DNA of 33,042 nt from NCBI GenBank assembly GCA_019634405.1, contig JAHQVI010000129.1:1-33042 (forward strand), read 5' to 3'. Positions 14,777-23,517 of this stretch are shown here, piece by piece; position 1 is the first letter of the stretch; every line of letters begins with the position of its first letter. A program made the translations under genes and the position numbers. The DNA comes from Hyphomicrobiales bacterium. Lineage in GTDB: Bacteria; Pseudomonadota; Alphaproteobacteria; Rhizobiales; Rhodomicrobiaceae. Under the pieces are notes generated by a model. The model worked only from the letters and a program-made list of their open reading frames with translations, searched no databases and had not been told where the DNA came from.

Positions 14777-14940
14777 GCCGGACGATCTCGAAAATATCGA
14801 GACTATACCAACAGGCTGAACATCGTTTCTTCGTTAACCAGAAACTAATTCTCGCGGACAATCCGGTGTTAACACATAGAAAAATAAGAATAAAAGAATA
14901 ATAAAATTGTAATGCAGTATATGAATGCAGGGGTTGAAGA
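14777..14940. other. Intergenic region before the initiating transferase gene
   Basis: This gap of 164 bp is AT-rich in its right half and contains the second copy of the paired GTTAAC motif and a CtrA-like site. An internal promoter for the transferase and PKS genes is plausible. No hairpin followed by a T-run was found for termination of the Wzz gene. Confidence 0.5.
14832..14873. promoter_or_regulatory. Paired GTTAAC sites, copy 2
   Basis: CGTTAACCAGA and CGGTGTTAAC are identical to the outer blocks at 10960-10993, but 8 bp further apart and with an unrelated interior. The site is about 70 bp upstream of the initiating transferase ATG. The left block also starts TTAA-CCAGAAA-CTAA (14834-14848), one mismatch from the CtrA consensus TTAA-N7-TTAA. 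Confidence 0.5.
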
Positions 14941-16407
14941 ATGAACATTCAAGGTTACAGTTTAAAGAACCGCATTGGACCGGAAGGCAAGAAACGCGAT
15001 ATGAATGCGCGCGTTCCCCGATCGGCGAATGGCGGTCGCAGGCTGAACACACATATATCCATGTTCTTGATCTTTGACCTTCTTGCGATCTTCTTGAGCG
15101 GGGTGGCTGCGAAGTTTTTTTATATCGACCTATATCTAGGCAATGAGGATTTACTATTTAAGTACATAGTATTATCGGCATTTCTGGGTATAATCTGTAG
15201 TCTTTTCTTCGAGCAGCTGGGCTTGTATAAAGCAGAGTTGCTTCCAGGGCCGCTGATCGGTTTCGGAAAACTTTGGAGCAGCCTTGCGCTGTCATTTCTG
15301 GTCCTGCTGGGAATTCTGTACGTACTGAAGGCGTCGGATCTGTTCTCTCGCGGCTGGATGTTGACCTGGTTCACCCTGAGCGCCGGTTCGCTGGTGCTGG
15401 CGCGGTGGTGGACGACCCGCTATCTGCGCAGACAAATTCAGGCAGGAAATCTCAAACACACTGTCGCAGTGTTCGGCACGCCTGCATTCACAGAAGCCTT
15501 CCGCCTTGAATACGACAAGAATGCATCGCTTGGCGGCATATCCGATATCTATGTCACGGATCCGCATGGAGACGGCTCCGATGTCGATCTCCGGCTTCAG
15601 GAATTGCGGCGCGCGATTCAGCAAGGTTTGTATGACACCGTCATAATCGCCCTGCCAATCACGGAAAGTGAGACCATCGAGGCCGCAGTCAAAAGCCTTG
15701 GCTCCTTCTCCACCGAGCTGCTGCTGTGCTCCAACCTCGAAAGCTATCCCTGCCCGATCAGCGGGTCACGATCCCTCGGCAATCTCAAGATGGATGTCAT
15801 CAATATCGTACCCAGTTCGGAGAGTGGACACATCGCCAAAAGATGCCTGGACTATGTTCTGGCCGGGGCAGGCCTGATCGCGCTCGCGCCGCTGCTGGCA
15901 ATCATCGCCATCGCCATCAAGATTGACAGCCCTGGCCCGGTCTTCTTCCGCCAGCGCCGGTACGGGCAGAACAACCGCATTTTCCGGATCTTCAAGTTCC
16001 GCACCATGACAGTTGCCGAGGATGGGCCAGTGGTCGTGCAGGCGACAAGGAACGACAACCGTGTCACCCGGATCGGCCGTTTCCTGCGCAGCTCCAGCCT
16101 CGACGAAATTCCACAGCTTATCAATGTGTTGCTCGGCGACATGTCGATTGTCGGACCGCGCCCGCATGCAATTGCGCATGATGAGGATTTCGATGCGCGG
16201 CTCGACCTGTTCTCGCGGCGCAGACGCGTTCGGCCCGGAATTACCGGCTGGGCTCAGGTCAATGGCTATCGCGGTGAAACAAACACGCTCAAATGCATTC
16301 AGGACCGAATGCAGCATGACCTCTATTACATCGACAATTGGTCGATATGGCTCGACCTCGAAATCGTTGCACGGACGGTCCTTGTGCTGGGCAAAAAAGC
16401 TTATTGA
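14941..16407 (+). CDS. Polyprenyl-phosphate sugar-1-phosphate transferase (initiating enzyme)
   Basis: This is a 488-residue full-length polyprenyl glycosylphosphotransferase. Four membrane helices lie at about 40-155, followed by a Rossmann-like CoA-binding domain (HTVAVFGTPAF onward, about 172-285). A fifth helix at about 300-328 leads into the catalytic bacterial sugar transferase domain (FKFRTM; LDEIPQLINVLLGDMSIVGP near 387; RPGITGWAQVNG). Such enzymes (WbaP/HfsE/UppE type) transfer a hexose-1-phosphate to undecaprenyl phosphate and start envelope glycan synthesis. ATG 14941 is preceded by AGGGGTTGAAG; an internal ATG at 15001 is an alternative. It sits between the Wzz-type gene and the PKS, and it implies that the cluster makes a lipid-carrier-linked glycan. 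Confidence 0.95.
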   Translation: MNIQGYSLKNRIGPEGKKRDMNARVPRSANGGRRLNTHISMFLIFDLLAIFLSGVAAKFFYIDLYLGNEDLLFKYIVLSAFLGIICSLFFEQLGLYKAELLPGPLIGFGKLWSSLALSFLVLLGILYVLKASDLFSRGWMLTWFTLSAGSLVLARWWTTRYLRRQIQAGNLKHTVAVFGTPAFTEAFRLEYDKNASLGGISDIYVTDPHGDGSDVDLRLQELRRAIQQGLYDTVIIALPITESETIEAAVKSLGSFSTELLLCSNLESYPCPISGSRSLGNLKMDVINIVPSSESGHIAKRCLDYVLAGAGLIALAPLLAIIAIAIKIDSPGPVFFRQRRYGQNNRIFRIFKFRTMTVAEDGPVVVQATRNDNRVTRIGRFLRSSSLDEIPQLINVLLGDMSIVGPRPHAIAHDEDFDARLDLFSRRRRVRPGITGWAQVNGYRGETNTLKCIQDRMQHDLYYIDNWSIWLDLEIVARTVLVLGKKAY

Positions 16408-16469
16408 ACAATTAGTCATCTATACAAGCCTAAGATTACCCGGCTGAAACGACGTTTGGATTAAGTGTG

Positions 16470-19400
16470 ATGACGAATAGTGGCGAGTACTCGGATAGCG
16501 ATATTGCAATTATCGGAATGGCCTTGCGCGTTCCGGGCGCACGCAATACAAGCGAATTCTGGTCCAATCTCAGAAACGGCGTCGAATCCATTCGCGATCT
16601 GTCGCAAGATGAATTGCTGGAAGCGGGCGAAAAGCCGGATCGCATGCGGAAGAAAAACTATGTCCCGCGCGCGGCCGACATGCCGGATATGGGAATGTTC
16701 GATGCCGAATTCTTCGGGCTTAGTCCGAAAGAAGCGGCGATCATGGACCCGCAGCATCGCCAGTTTCTGGAATGCAGCTGGGAAGCGATGGAAACGGCCT
16801 GCCGCACGCCAGAGCATATTGACGGCCCCGTGGGCGTCTTCGCCGGTTGCGGCATGGGCAGCTATTTCTACTTCAACGTCTGCAGCCATAAGGGCCTTGT
16901 CGACGAGACGGGCATGTTCCTGCTGCGCCATACGGGCAATGACAAAGATTTTCTGTCGACCCGCGCGTCCTTCGCCTTCGATCTGCATGGGCCAAGCGTC
17001 AATGTGCAAACGGCCTGCTCGACCTCGCTCGTTGCCGTTCACTATGCCTGCCAGAGCCTGTTCAGCGGCGAATGCGACATGGCGCTTGCGGGCGGCTCCA
17101 CGATCGAGCTGCCGCACCGGCGCGGCTATATCTATCAGGATGGTGAAATTCTCTCGCCCGACGGTCATTGCCGCGCATTTGATCATCGCGCCGCCGGAAC
17201 GGTCTTCGGCAGCGGCTCCGGCGTCGTTGTTCTGCGCCGGCTCGCTGACGCCCTGGCCGATGGCGATCCGATCCGCGCGGTCATCAAGTCGACAGCGATC
17301 AACAATGACGGCGCAAGCAAGGCCGGCTATCTCGCGCCAAGCGTGAGCGGACAGGCTGCCGCCATCGTCGAAGCCCTTGCTATCGCTGACATTCCGGCTG
17401 ACAGCGTCCAGTATGTCGAATGCCATGGCACTGGCACCTATCTCGGCGACCCCATCGAGATCGAAGCGCTGACACAGGCCTTTCGCCAGACCAGCACGAA
17501 TAACGGTTTCTGCCGGGTTGGCTCCGTCAAGACGAATATCGGCCATCTCGACACCGCTGCCGGCATTGTCAGCCTGATCAAGACGGCTCTGGCACTGGAG
17601 AACCGGGAAATCCCGCCAAGCCTCGGCTTCGAAAAGCCGAACCCGGCGATCAATTTCGCGGACAGCCCGTTCCTCGTGAATGACCGCCTGACGCCGTGGA
17701 CGTCAACAGGCCCGCGGCTTGCGGGCGTCAATTCGCTCGGCGTCGGCGGCACGAATGCGCATGCCGTGCTTCAGGAAGCGCCGGAGCTGGATCTTCAGCC
17801 CAAAGAAAAACCGGAGATACCGCAAATCCTGCTTTTCTCGGCGCGGACAAACAAGGCGGTCGGACATGCCGCCGAACGCATCGGCGCTTACATCGATCAC
17901 CGCCCCGATATCCGCCTGACCGACATCAGCCATTCGCTGGCAAAGGGCCGCCGCCAGTTCGAGCATAATGGCGTTATCGCCGTTCGCGACACGGACGATG
18001 CAGCGCTTTCTCTCAAATCCGGCGATCAGACGAGTATCTTTTCTCAATCCACAATCGAGGATCTTGCCGGCGCGGTGTTCCTGTTCCCAGGCGGCGGCGC
18101 GCAATATCCGGGCATGGGCGGATCGCTTTACGTCCATGAGCCCGCCTTCAAGACAAGCGTTGACGAGGGGCTATCCTATCTGCCAGCCGATGTCGCGGCC
18201 GAAATCCGCCAGCTTTGGCTTGATGATAAGGCCCCGGACGCCGCAAATCGCCTGTTGAAACCGTCGCTTCAGCTTCCAGCCATCCTGATTATCGAGGTCG
18301 CCATTGCGCGATTATTCGCCGATTGGGGTATCAAGCCGAAAGCGATGATCGGCCATTCGATGGGCGAGAACACCGCTGCCTGTATCGCAGGCGTTCTCAG
18401 TTTCGAACATGCGGTCAAGCTGGTCCGGCTGCGCGGCGAGCTGTTCGACGAGATCACTGGCGGCGGCATGCTGAGCGTCGCGCTCCCGCCTGAAGAGTTG
18501 AAACGCCGTGTGCCGGAAACGCTTGATATCGCATCGGTGAATGCGCCTGATTTGTGCGTCGTCTCCGGGAGAGATGAAGAGCTGGAGACATTCCGCAAGG
18601 CGCTGCTCGCGGAAGATATCGAAGCCAACCGGGTGCCCATAAACATTGCCGCGCACTCCCGCCTGCTCGACCCGATCCTGTCGCGCTTCGAGGCGTTCCT
18701 GCGCAGCATCAGCCTGAGAGCTCCCGAAATCCCGATCATCTCCAATCTGACCGGGAACTTTCTGACCGGCGAACAGGCCGCAGACCCGCATTACTGGACA
18801 ACCCATCTGCGTTCGACGGTTCGCTTTTCCGATTGCGTCAAGACAGTGGCAGAAACCGGCCGCCATTTCTATATCGAGGCCGGACCTGGACGTGCGCTTT
18901 CCTCGCTTGCCAAGGCGCAGGACGCCATCACCGCCAATCAGGTTGCGAACAGCCTTCCGCACCCGGATGAAAAGACGGACGACCAGCTGCATTTACTCGG
19001 CACGATCGGCAGATGCCGTGCGGCCGGGCTTGACGTTGATCTTGATCGGCAGTGGCGGGATAGCGCACCGCAACGCATACCGCTCCCGACCTACCCGTTC
19101 CAGCACCAGCACTACTTCCTCGATATCGTGGAAAACCGGCGCACGGATCAGGACAGCGAAGCGCTGGCCAAGATTACGCAGATCAGCGACTGGGGCTGGA
19201 AACCGATCTGGCGCCAGTCGCTGCCCGATACGAAGTACGGCGCAGACGCGCAACTCTCATCATGGCTGATCTTCCTCGACGACACCGGCGCGGGCGAGAA
19301 GATTGCGGCCCGTCTGCGCGATGGCGGCCACAAGGTGATTACGGTTGCCCCAAGTGATGTGTTCGCCAAACTTGGCGACAATGCCTATACGCTTTGCGAT

Positions 19401-22400
19401 GAGGACGGCAGGCCCGGCTACGATGCGCTGTTTCAGGAGCTTACCGCAAATGGCGGCATCCCAGAGGGCATCCTGCATATGGGCCTGTTCACCGGCGCGC
19501 ATCGCCATCGCCCCGGTTCAAGCTTCTTCCACCGCAACCAGGAACGCGGCTTTTTCAGCCTGTTCTACCTCGCTCAGGCGCTCGCTGAAGCGGACGCCGC
19601 ACACGATATTCAGATTACGGTCGTCACCAACGGCATGCAGCGCGTTGGCGAAGAGGCCGTGCCCTACCCTGAAAAGGCGACCATCCTTGGCCCTGTGCAG
19701 GTCATACCGAAGGAGATGCCGTCCATATCGGTGCGCGGGATCGACCTTCCGGCATCAGACGAGGCGCAACCGGCCCGGAGCAATGGCTTCCTTTCGACCG
19801 AGGCTGTGCGTGATGTGGCCACTGCGCCGGAACTGATCGACCAGCTATGGGATGATCTGTTTGCGGAGAATGATAGCGAGATCATCGCCTACCGCAATGG
19901 ACGCCGCTGGAAACAGGCCCATGAAGCGCACAAGCTGGACGCGCCGAAAAAAGGCGCAGACCGCTTCCGCGAAAATGGCGTCTACCTGCTGACCGGCGGG
20001 CTTGGCGATCTTGGCTCTGTTTTTGCGCTGGATCTGGCCCGCCGCTACAAGGCCAGGCTCGTACTGCTCGGCCGGACCGAGCTTCCCGGGCGCGACAATT
20101 GGGACGATTATGTTACGACCTATGGCGATACGGACCGGATCGGCAAGGCGATCACAACGATCAAAGCCATCGAAGATGCCGGCGGCGAAGTGCTTTACGC
20201 CAGCGCCGATGTCACCGATGCCGAAGCCATGACAGCGCTTGTCGCCGACGCCAAAGCCCGTTTCGGCGCGGTTCACGGCCTTTTGCACATGGCGGGTATC
20301 GTCAAGGACGAGTTGATCCAGCTCAAGGAACCGGGCGACATCAACGACGTATTTGCGCCGAAGGTGATGGGCTCCGTTATCCTTGCCGAAGCGCTGGCCG
20401 ATCAGCCGCTTGACCTTATCGTGCTGTTCTCCTCCACCAGTACCGACATCGCACCGGCCGGGCAGGTCGATTATGTTGCCGCCAACGCGTTCCTCAATGC
20501 GTTCGCAGAAAGTCGTGCCCAGGGCGAAGCGCCGCATGTGGTCGCTATTCACTGGGGCGTCTGGAAGGAGACCGGGCTTGCAGCGCGCTCGGTCCAGACC
20601 GTCGAGCAGGACAATGACGCCCCCGCATCGATCACGACCATCGACAATTACCTGTTTGACCGCAATATCCGCGACGCCGAAGGCCGTGAGGCATTCGAAG
20701 GCCGCTGGGACGCCAAACGCCACTGGATCCGGAACGAGCACCGTCTGGCGAATGGCGAAGCCGTCTGGCCGGGGACAGGCTATATCGAGGCCATATCGCA
20801 AGCGCTGGCCGCATCCGGGATCAACGGCGCTTATGAGATCGCCGACCTGACATTCCTTCGCCCTCTGCCGATACCGGATGGCGGATCCCGGATCGCGCGC
20901 GTTACACTGGAGCGTCTTGGCGGCGCGCGGCAGAAAGTGACGATCGAGACCAAATCCGCAAGCGAGGAGGTCTCGGGCTGGATCAAACACGCCGAGGCTA
21001 GCGTGAGGCCCCATTGGGGCGCAAGACGCGAAGCCGTCGATCCTGCCGGGATCGCCAGCGCATGTAGTGGCAAGATCGTGGAGGCTGAAGGCGAGGCGCT
21101 GCGGTCCGCGCAGGAAGCCCATCTCGATTTCGGCCCACGCTGGAAGGTGCTGCGCTCGCTCCATCTCGGCAAGGCGGAAGCGATGGCGCGGCTTGAGTTG
21201 GCCGAGGCATTCACAGGCGATCTGGATGGCCAGACCCGGCTTCATCCTGCGCTTCTCGACATTGCAACCGGCTACGCGATGGAGCTGGTTCCCGGATATG
21301 ATCCCGCCGCGAAGCTCTGGGTTCCGATGTCCTACGGATGCATACGCATTCTGCATTCACTTCCACAGCGCATATGGAGCCATGTGCGCCTGAACAGCGA
21401 AGACGCCTTTGGCGATGGTTACGCCGTGTTCGATATCACGATATATGACGAGAATGGGCAGGTTCTGGTCGAAATCGAGAAGTTCACGGTCAAACAGCTC
21501 CTGCAGACCGCTGACTTTGCAGCTTCTGCTCAGGACCATGCAAATGACGCCGCTCAGAAGCCGGTTCCCCAATCGGCTTCTGGTCAGCAGGAGCTGTCCC
21601 CTGCCCTTGCCCGCCTCGCCCGGCAGGTTGACAATGGCATTGCCCCGAATGAGGGCGTCGAAGCTCTGATGCGCGCCATCGGCTCGGGCCTGCCGCAGAT
21701 CATCGTCAGCTCGATGGACCTGCCCGCCCTTCAGCGTACGGCCACGCAGAGCGATGAAGAAACCGACACCGCCGTCGCTTTCGAGCGCCCCACGCTCGAC
21801 AATGATTTCGTGGCCCCCCGCAATGAGCTTGAAGAAACGCTTGCCGGATACTGGTCGGAGCTGCTCGGTGTGCAGACGATCGGCGTGCATGACAATTTCT
21901 TTGATCTTGGCGGCCACTCATTGATTGCGGTACGCCTGTTCCGCATGATCAGGAAGGCGTTTGCCGTCGACTTCCCGATTTCGGTCCTTTTCGAAGCCCC
22001 GACCATCGCACAATGCGCCGAATTGATTGAAGCCAGAGGCGGCGCGGCGGTTGGCGGCGGCGCGAAAGCCGACAATGAAAACAGTCCGGCCGCGCCAGAG
22101 CAAACATTTGTTCATCTCGTGCAGATGAGCACTGGCAAGAATCCGAACGAAACGCCCTTCTTTGTCTGCGCGGGCATGTTCGGCAATATTTTGAATCTGC
22201 GCCATCTCGCCATCCAGATCGGCCAGGACCGGCCTGTCTACGGCCTCCAGGCGCGCGGACTTTACGGCGATCAAGCGCCGCATGAAACGTTCGAGGACAT
22301 GGCCCGTGATTACCTCAAGGAAATCCGGACCATCCAGCCCGAAGGCCCTTATCTCCTGAGCGGATTTTCCGGTGGCGGGCTCGTTGCCTATGAAATGGCA

Positions 22401-22949
22401 CAGCAACTGACGGCGGCAGGCGAGATGATCGCCATGCTGTCGCTGCTGGACACGCCTTATCCGGAAGATGTCTCGCTTTCGATGCTCGACCGCATTTCGA
22501 TCCGGACGCAGGACATCCGGCGCGAAGGCACGGCGTTTTTCGTGCGCTACGTCAAATGGCGGATTGAATGGGAGCGGCAGCGTCTTCGCGAACGAAATTC
22601 CGAGCCGGCCAGCGCAGAGCAGTTCCATAGCAAGGATGTCCAGGAAGCCTTCATGCACGCCCTGTCACGCTATGAAGCCGCTCCGTATGACGGGCAGGTG
22701 CTCTTGCTGCGGCCCAAACTGCGCATAGCCTACCGCCTGTCGGACGGCCGCGAGCTGAACGCCGATCGCGGCGCAATTCACGCCGATAATGGCTGGTCGC
22801 CCTTTATCCGTAATCTGGCGATCGTGGAGGTTCCCGGCGATCATGATGGCATGGTGCTTGAGCCAAATGTCCGCGTGCTGGCCGGGCATCTGCGCAAGGC
22901 GCTGAACCAGAGCGAATGGGGCCTTTACCCGTCGGTCGCCGCTGAATAG
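16470..22949 (+). CDS. Single-module type I polyketide synthase, KS-AT-KR-DH-ACP-TE
   Basis: This is a 2159-residue synthase. The KS has its active Cys at ~183 (TACSTSL) and histidines at ~319 (HGTGT) and ~359 (NIGHLD). The AT has Ser ~630 (GHSMGE) and His ~729 (AHSRLLD). Residues ~880-1150 look like a KR structural subdomain. The catalytic KR has TGGLGDLGS at ~1175, FSSTS, and Tyr ~1335 (QVDYVAAN). The hotdog DH has His ~1424 (HRLANGEAVWPGTGY) and Asp ~1597 (HPALLD). The ACP phosphopantetheine Ser is ~1817 (LGGHSL), and the type I thioesterase has Ser ~1967 (GFSGGG) and His ~2125 (GDHDG). All key residues are present and there is no ER. KR before DH differs from the usual DH-KR order and recalls enediyne-type PKSs. 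ATG 16470 is preferred to the adjacent GTG 16467. It follows the initiating transferase by 62 nt. Confidence 0.97.
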   Translation: MTNSGEYSDSDIAIIGMALRVPGARNTSEFWSNLRNGVESIRDLSQDELLEAGEKPDRMRKKNYVPRAADMPDMGMFDAEFFGLSPKEAAIMDPQHRQFLECSWEAMETACRTPEHIDGPVGVFAGCGMGSYFYFNVCSHKGLVDETGMFLLRHTGNDKDFLSTRASFAFDLHGPSVNVQTACSTSLVAVHYACQSLFSGECDMALAGGSTIELPHRRGYIYQDGEILSPDGHCRAFDHRAAGTVFGSGSGVVVLRRLADALADGDPIRAVIKSTAINNDGASKAGYLAPSVSGQAAAIVEALAIADIPADSVQYVECHGTGTYLGDPIEIEALTQAFRQTSTNNGFCRVGSVKTNIGHLDTAAGIVSLIKTALALENREIPPSLGFEKPNPAINFADSPFLVNDRLTPWTSTGPRLAGVNSLGVGGTNAHAVLQEAPELDLQPKEKPEIPQILLFSARTNKAVGHAAERIGAYIDHRPDIRLTDISHSLAKGRRQFEHNGVIAVRDTDDAALSLKSGDQTSIFSQSTIEDLAGAVFLFPGGGAQYPGMGGSLYVHEPAFKTSVDEGLSYLPADVAAEIRQLWLDDKAPDAANRLLKPSLQLPAILIIEVAIARLFADWGIKPKAMIGHSMGENTAACIAGVLSFEHAVKLVRLRGELFDEITGGGMLSVALPPEELKRRVPETLDIASVNAPDLCVVSGRDEELETFRKALLAEDIEANRVPINIAAHSRLLDPILSRFEAFLRSISLRAPEIPIISNLTGNFLTGEQAADPHYWTTHLRSTVRFSDCVKTVAETGRHFYIEAGPGRALSSLAKAQDAITANQVANSLPHPDEKTDDQLHLLGTIGRCRAAGLDVDLDRQWRDSAPQRIPLPTYPFQHQHYFLDIVENRRTDQDSEALAKITQISDWGWKPIWRQSLPDTKYGADAQLSSWLIFLDDTGAGEKIAARLRDGGHKVITVAPSDVFAKLGDNAYTLCDEDGRPGYDALFQELTANGGIPEGILHMGLFTGAHRHRPGSSFFHRNQERGFFSLFYLAQALAEADAAHDIQITVVTNGMQRVGEEAVPYPEKATILGPVQVIPKEMPSISVRGIDLPASDEAQPARSNGFLSTEAVRDVATAPELIDQLWDDLFAENDSEIIAYRNGRRWKQAHEAHKLDAPKKGADRFRENGVYLLTGGLGDLGSVFALDLARRYKARLVLLGRTELPGRDNWDDYVTTYGDTDRIGKAITTIKAIEDAGGEVLYASADVTDAEAMTALVADAKARFGAVHGLLHMAGIVKDELIQLKEPGDINDVFAPKVMGSVILAEALADQPLDLIVLFSSTSTDIAPAGQVDYVAANAFLNAFAESRAQGEAPHVVAIHWGVWKETGLAARSVQTVEQDNDAPASITTIDNYLFDRNIRDAEGREAFEGRWDAKRHWIRNEHRLANGEAVWPGTGYIEAISQALAASGINGAYEIADLTFLRPLPIPDGGSRIARVTLERLGGARQKVTIETKSASEEVSGWIKHAEASVRPHWGARREAVDPAGIASACSGKIVEAEGEALRSAQEAHLDFGPRWKVLRSLHLGKAEAMARLELAEAFTGDLDGQTRLHPALLDIATGYAMELVPGYDPAAKLWVPMSYGCIRILHSLPQRIWSHVRLNSEDAFGDGYAVFDITIYDENGQVLVEIEKFTVKQLLQTADFAASAQDHANDAAQKPVPQSASGQQELSPALARLARQVDNGIAPNEGVEALMRAIGSGLPQIIVSSMDLPALQRTATQSDEETDTAVAFERPTLDNDFVAPRNELEETLAGYWSELLGVQTIGVHDNFFDLGGHSLIAVRLFRMIRKAFAVDFPISVLFEAPTIAQCAELIEARGGAAVGGGAKADNENSPAAPEQTFVHLVQMSTGKNPNETPFFVCAGMFGNILNLRHLAIQIGQDRPVYGLQARGLYGDQAPHETFEDMARDYLKEIRTIQPEGPYLLSGFSGGGLVAYEMAQQLTAAGEMIAMLSLLDTPYPEDVSLSMLDRISIRTQDIRREGTAFFVRYVKWRIEWERQRLRERNSEPASAEQFHSKDVQEAFMHALSRYEAAPYDGQVLLLRPKLRIAYRLSDGRELNADRGAIHADNGWSPFIRNLAIVEVPGDHDGMVLEPNVRVLAGHLRKALNQSEWGLYPSVAAE

Positions 22950-22991
22950 GCCGGATCACGCGCAGCGCAGACCGGGAGAGCTGACCGGCTG

Positions 22992-23020
22992 GCCCGGATC
23001 TTGCTGTGCTCCGTCCGGGC
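22992..23020. terminator. Inverted repeat between the convergent PKS and smpB genes
   Basis: GCCCGGA and TCCGGGC pair across a 15-nt loop in the 85-bp convergent gap. There is no T-run in either direction, so a role in transcription termination (or as an mRNA 3' end) is only a possibility. Confidence 0.3.
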
Positions 23021-23034
23021 GGCTGCTCCGCGGA

Positions 23035-23511
23035 CTACCCCTTCTCGCGCAATAGCCGGGCTTTCTGGCGGTCCCAGTCGCGGTTCTTTTCCGTCTGCCG
23101 CTTGTCATGGAGCTTCTTGCCCTTTGCAAGGCCGATTTCCAGCTTAGCGCGCCCCTTATCGTTGAAAAAGAGGCGCAGCGGAACAAGCGTCATGCCCTCC
23201 CGCTGGATCGCGCCGATCAGCCTGGCGATCTCGCGCCGGTGCAGAAGCAGCTTACGCGGACGGCGCTCTTCATGATTGAAGCGGTTGGCCTCCTTGTAGG
23301 TCGGAATATAGGCGTTGATCACATAGATTTCGCCGCCTTCTTCCGTCGCATAGGATTCGGCAATATTCGTCTTGCCTTCGCGCAACGATTTTACCTCGGA
23401 CCCGGTGAGAACGATGCCCACTTCGAATGTTTCCTGGATCTCGAATTCATAGCGCGCCTTGCGGTTTTCCGCGACGGAGCGGCGCGCCGGTTTTTTCTTC
23501 GGTGCGGCCAT
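23035..23511 (-). CDS. smpB: SsrA-binding protein SmpB
   Basis: This is a 158-residue SmpB, the tmRNA partner that delivers tmRNA to stalled ribosomes for trans-translation. The OB-fold core shows [54 protein letters not shown] and [25 protein letters not shown]. The basic C-terminal tail ([16 protein letters not shown]) normally enters the ribosomal mRNA channel. The N-terminal Lys/Arg-rich extension is common. The start lies 6 nt after the dapA stop, so the two genes are one transcript. Length is normal and no defect is visible. Confidence 0.98.
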   Translation of the reverse strand: MAAPKKKPARRSVAENRKARYEFEIQETFEVGIVLTGSEVKSLREGKTNIAESYATEEGGEIYVINAYIPTYKEANRFNHEERRPRKLLLHRREIARLIGAIQREGMTLVPLRLFFNDKGRAKLEIGLAKGKKLHDKRQTEKNRDWDRQKARLLREKG

Positions 23512-23517
23512 GGCTTG

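Noticed and set aside
16461-17546. 361-aa minus-strand ORF opposite the KS domain
   Set aside because: Antisense to conserved KS motifs and without recognisable domains.
19845-21356. 503-aa minus-strand ORF opposite the PKS
   Set aside because: It lies antisense to the KR/DH part of an intact PKS frame and shows no family motifs; long antisense frames are common in GC-rich coding DNA.
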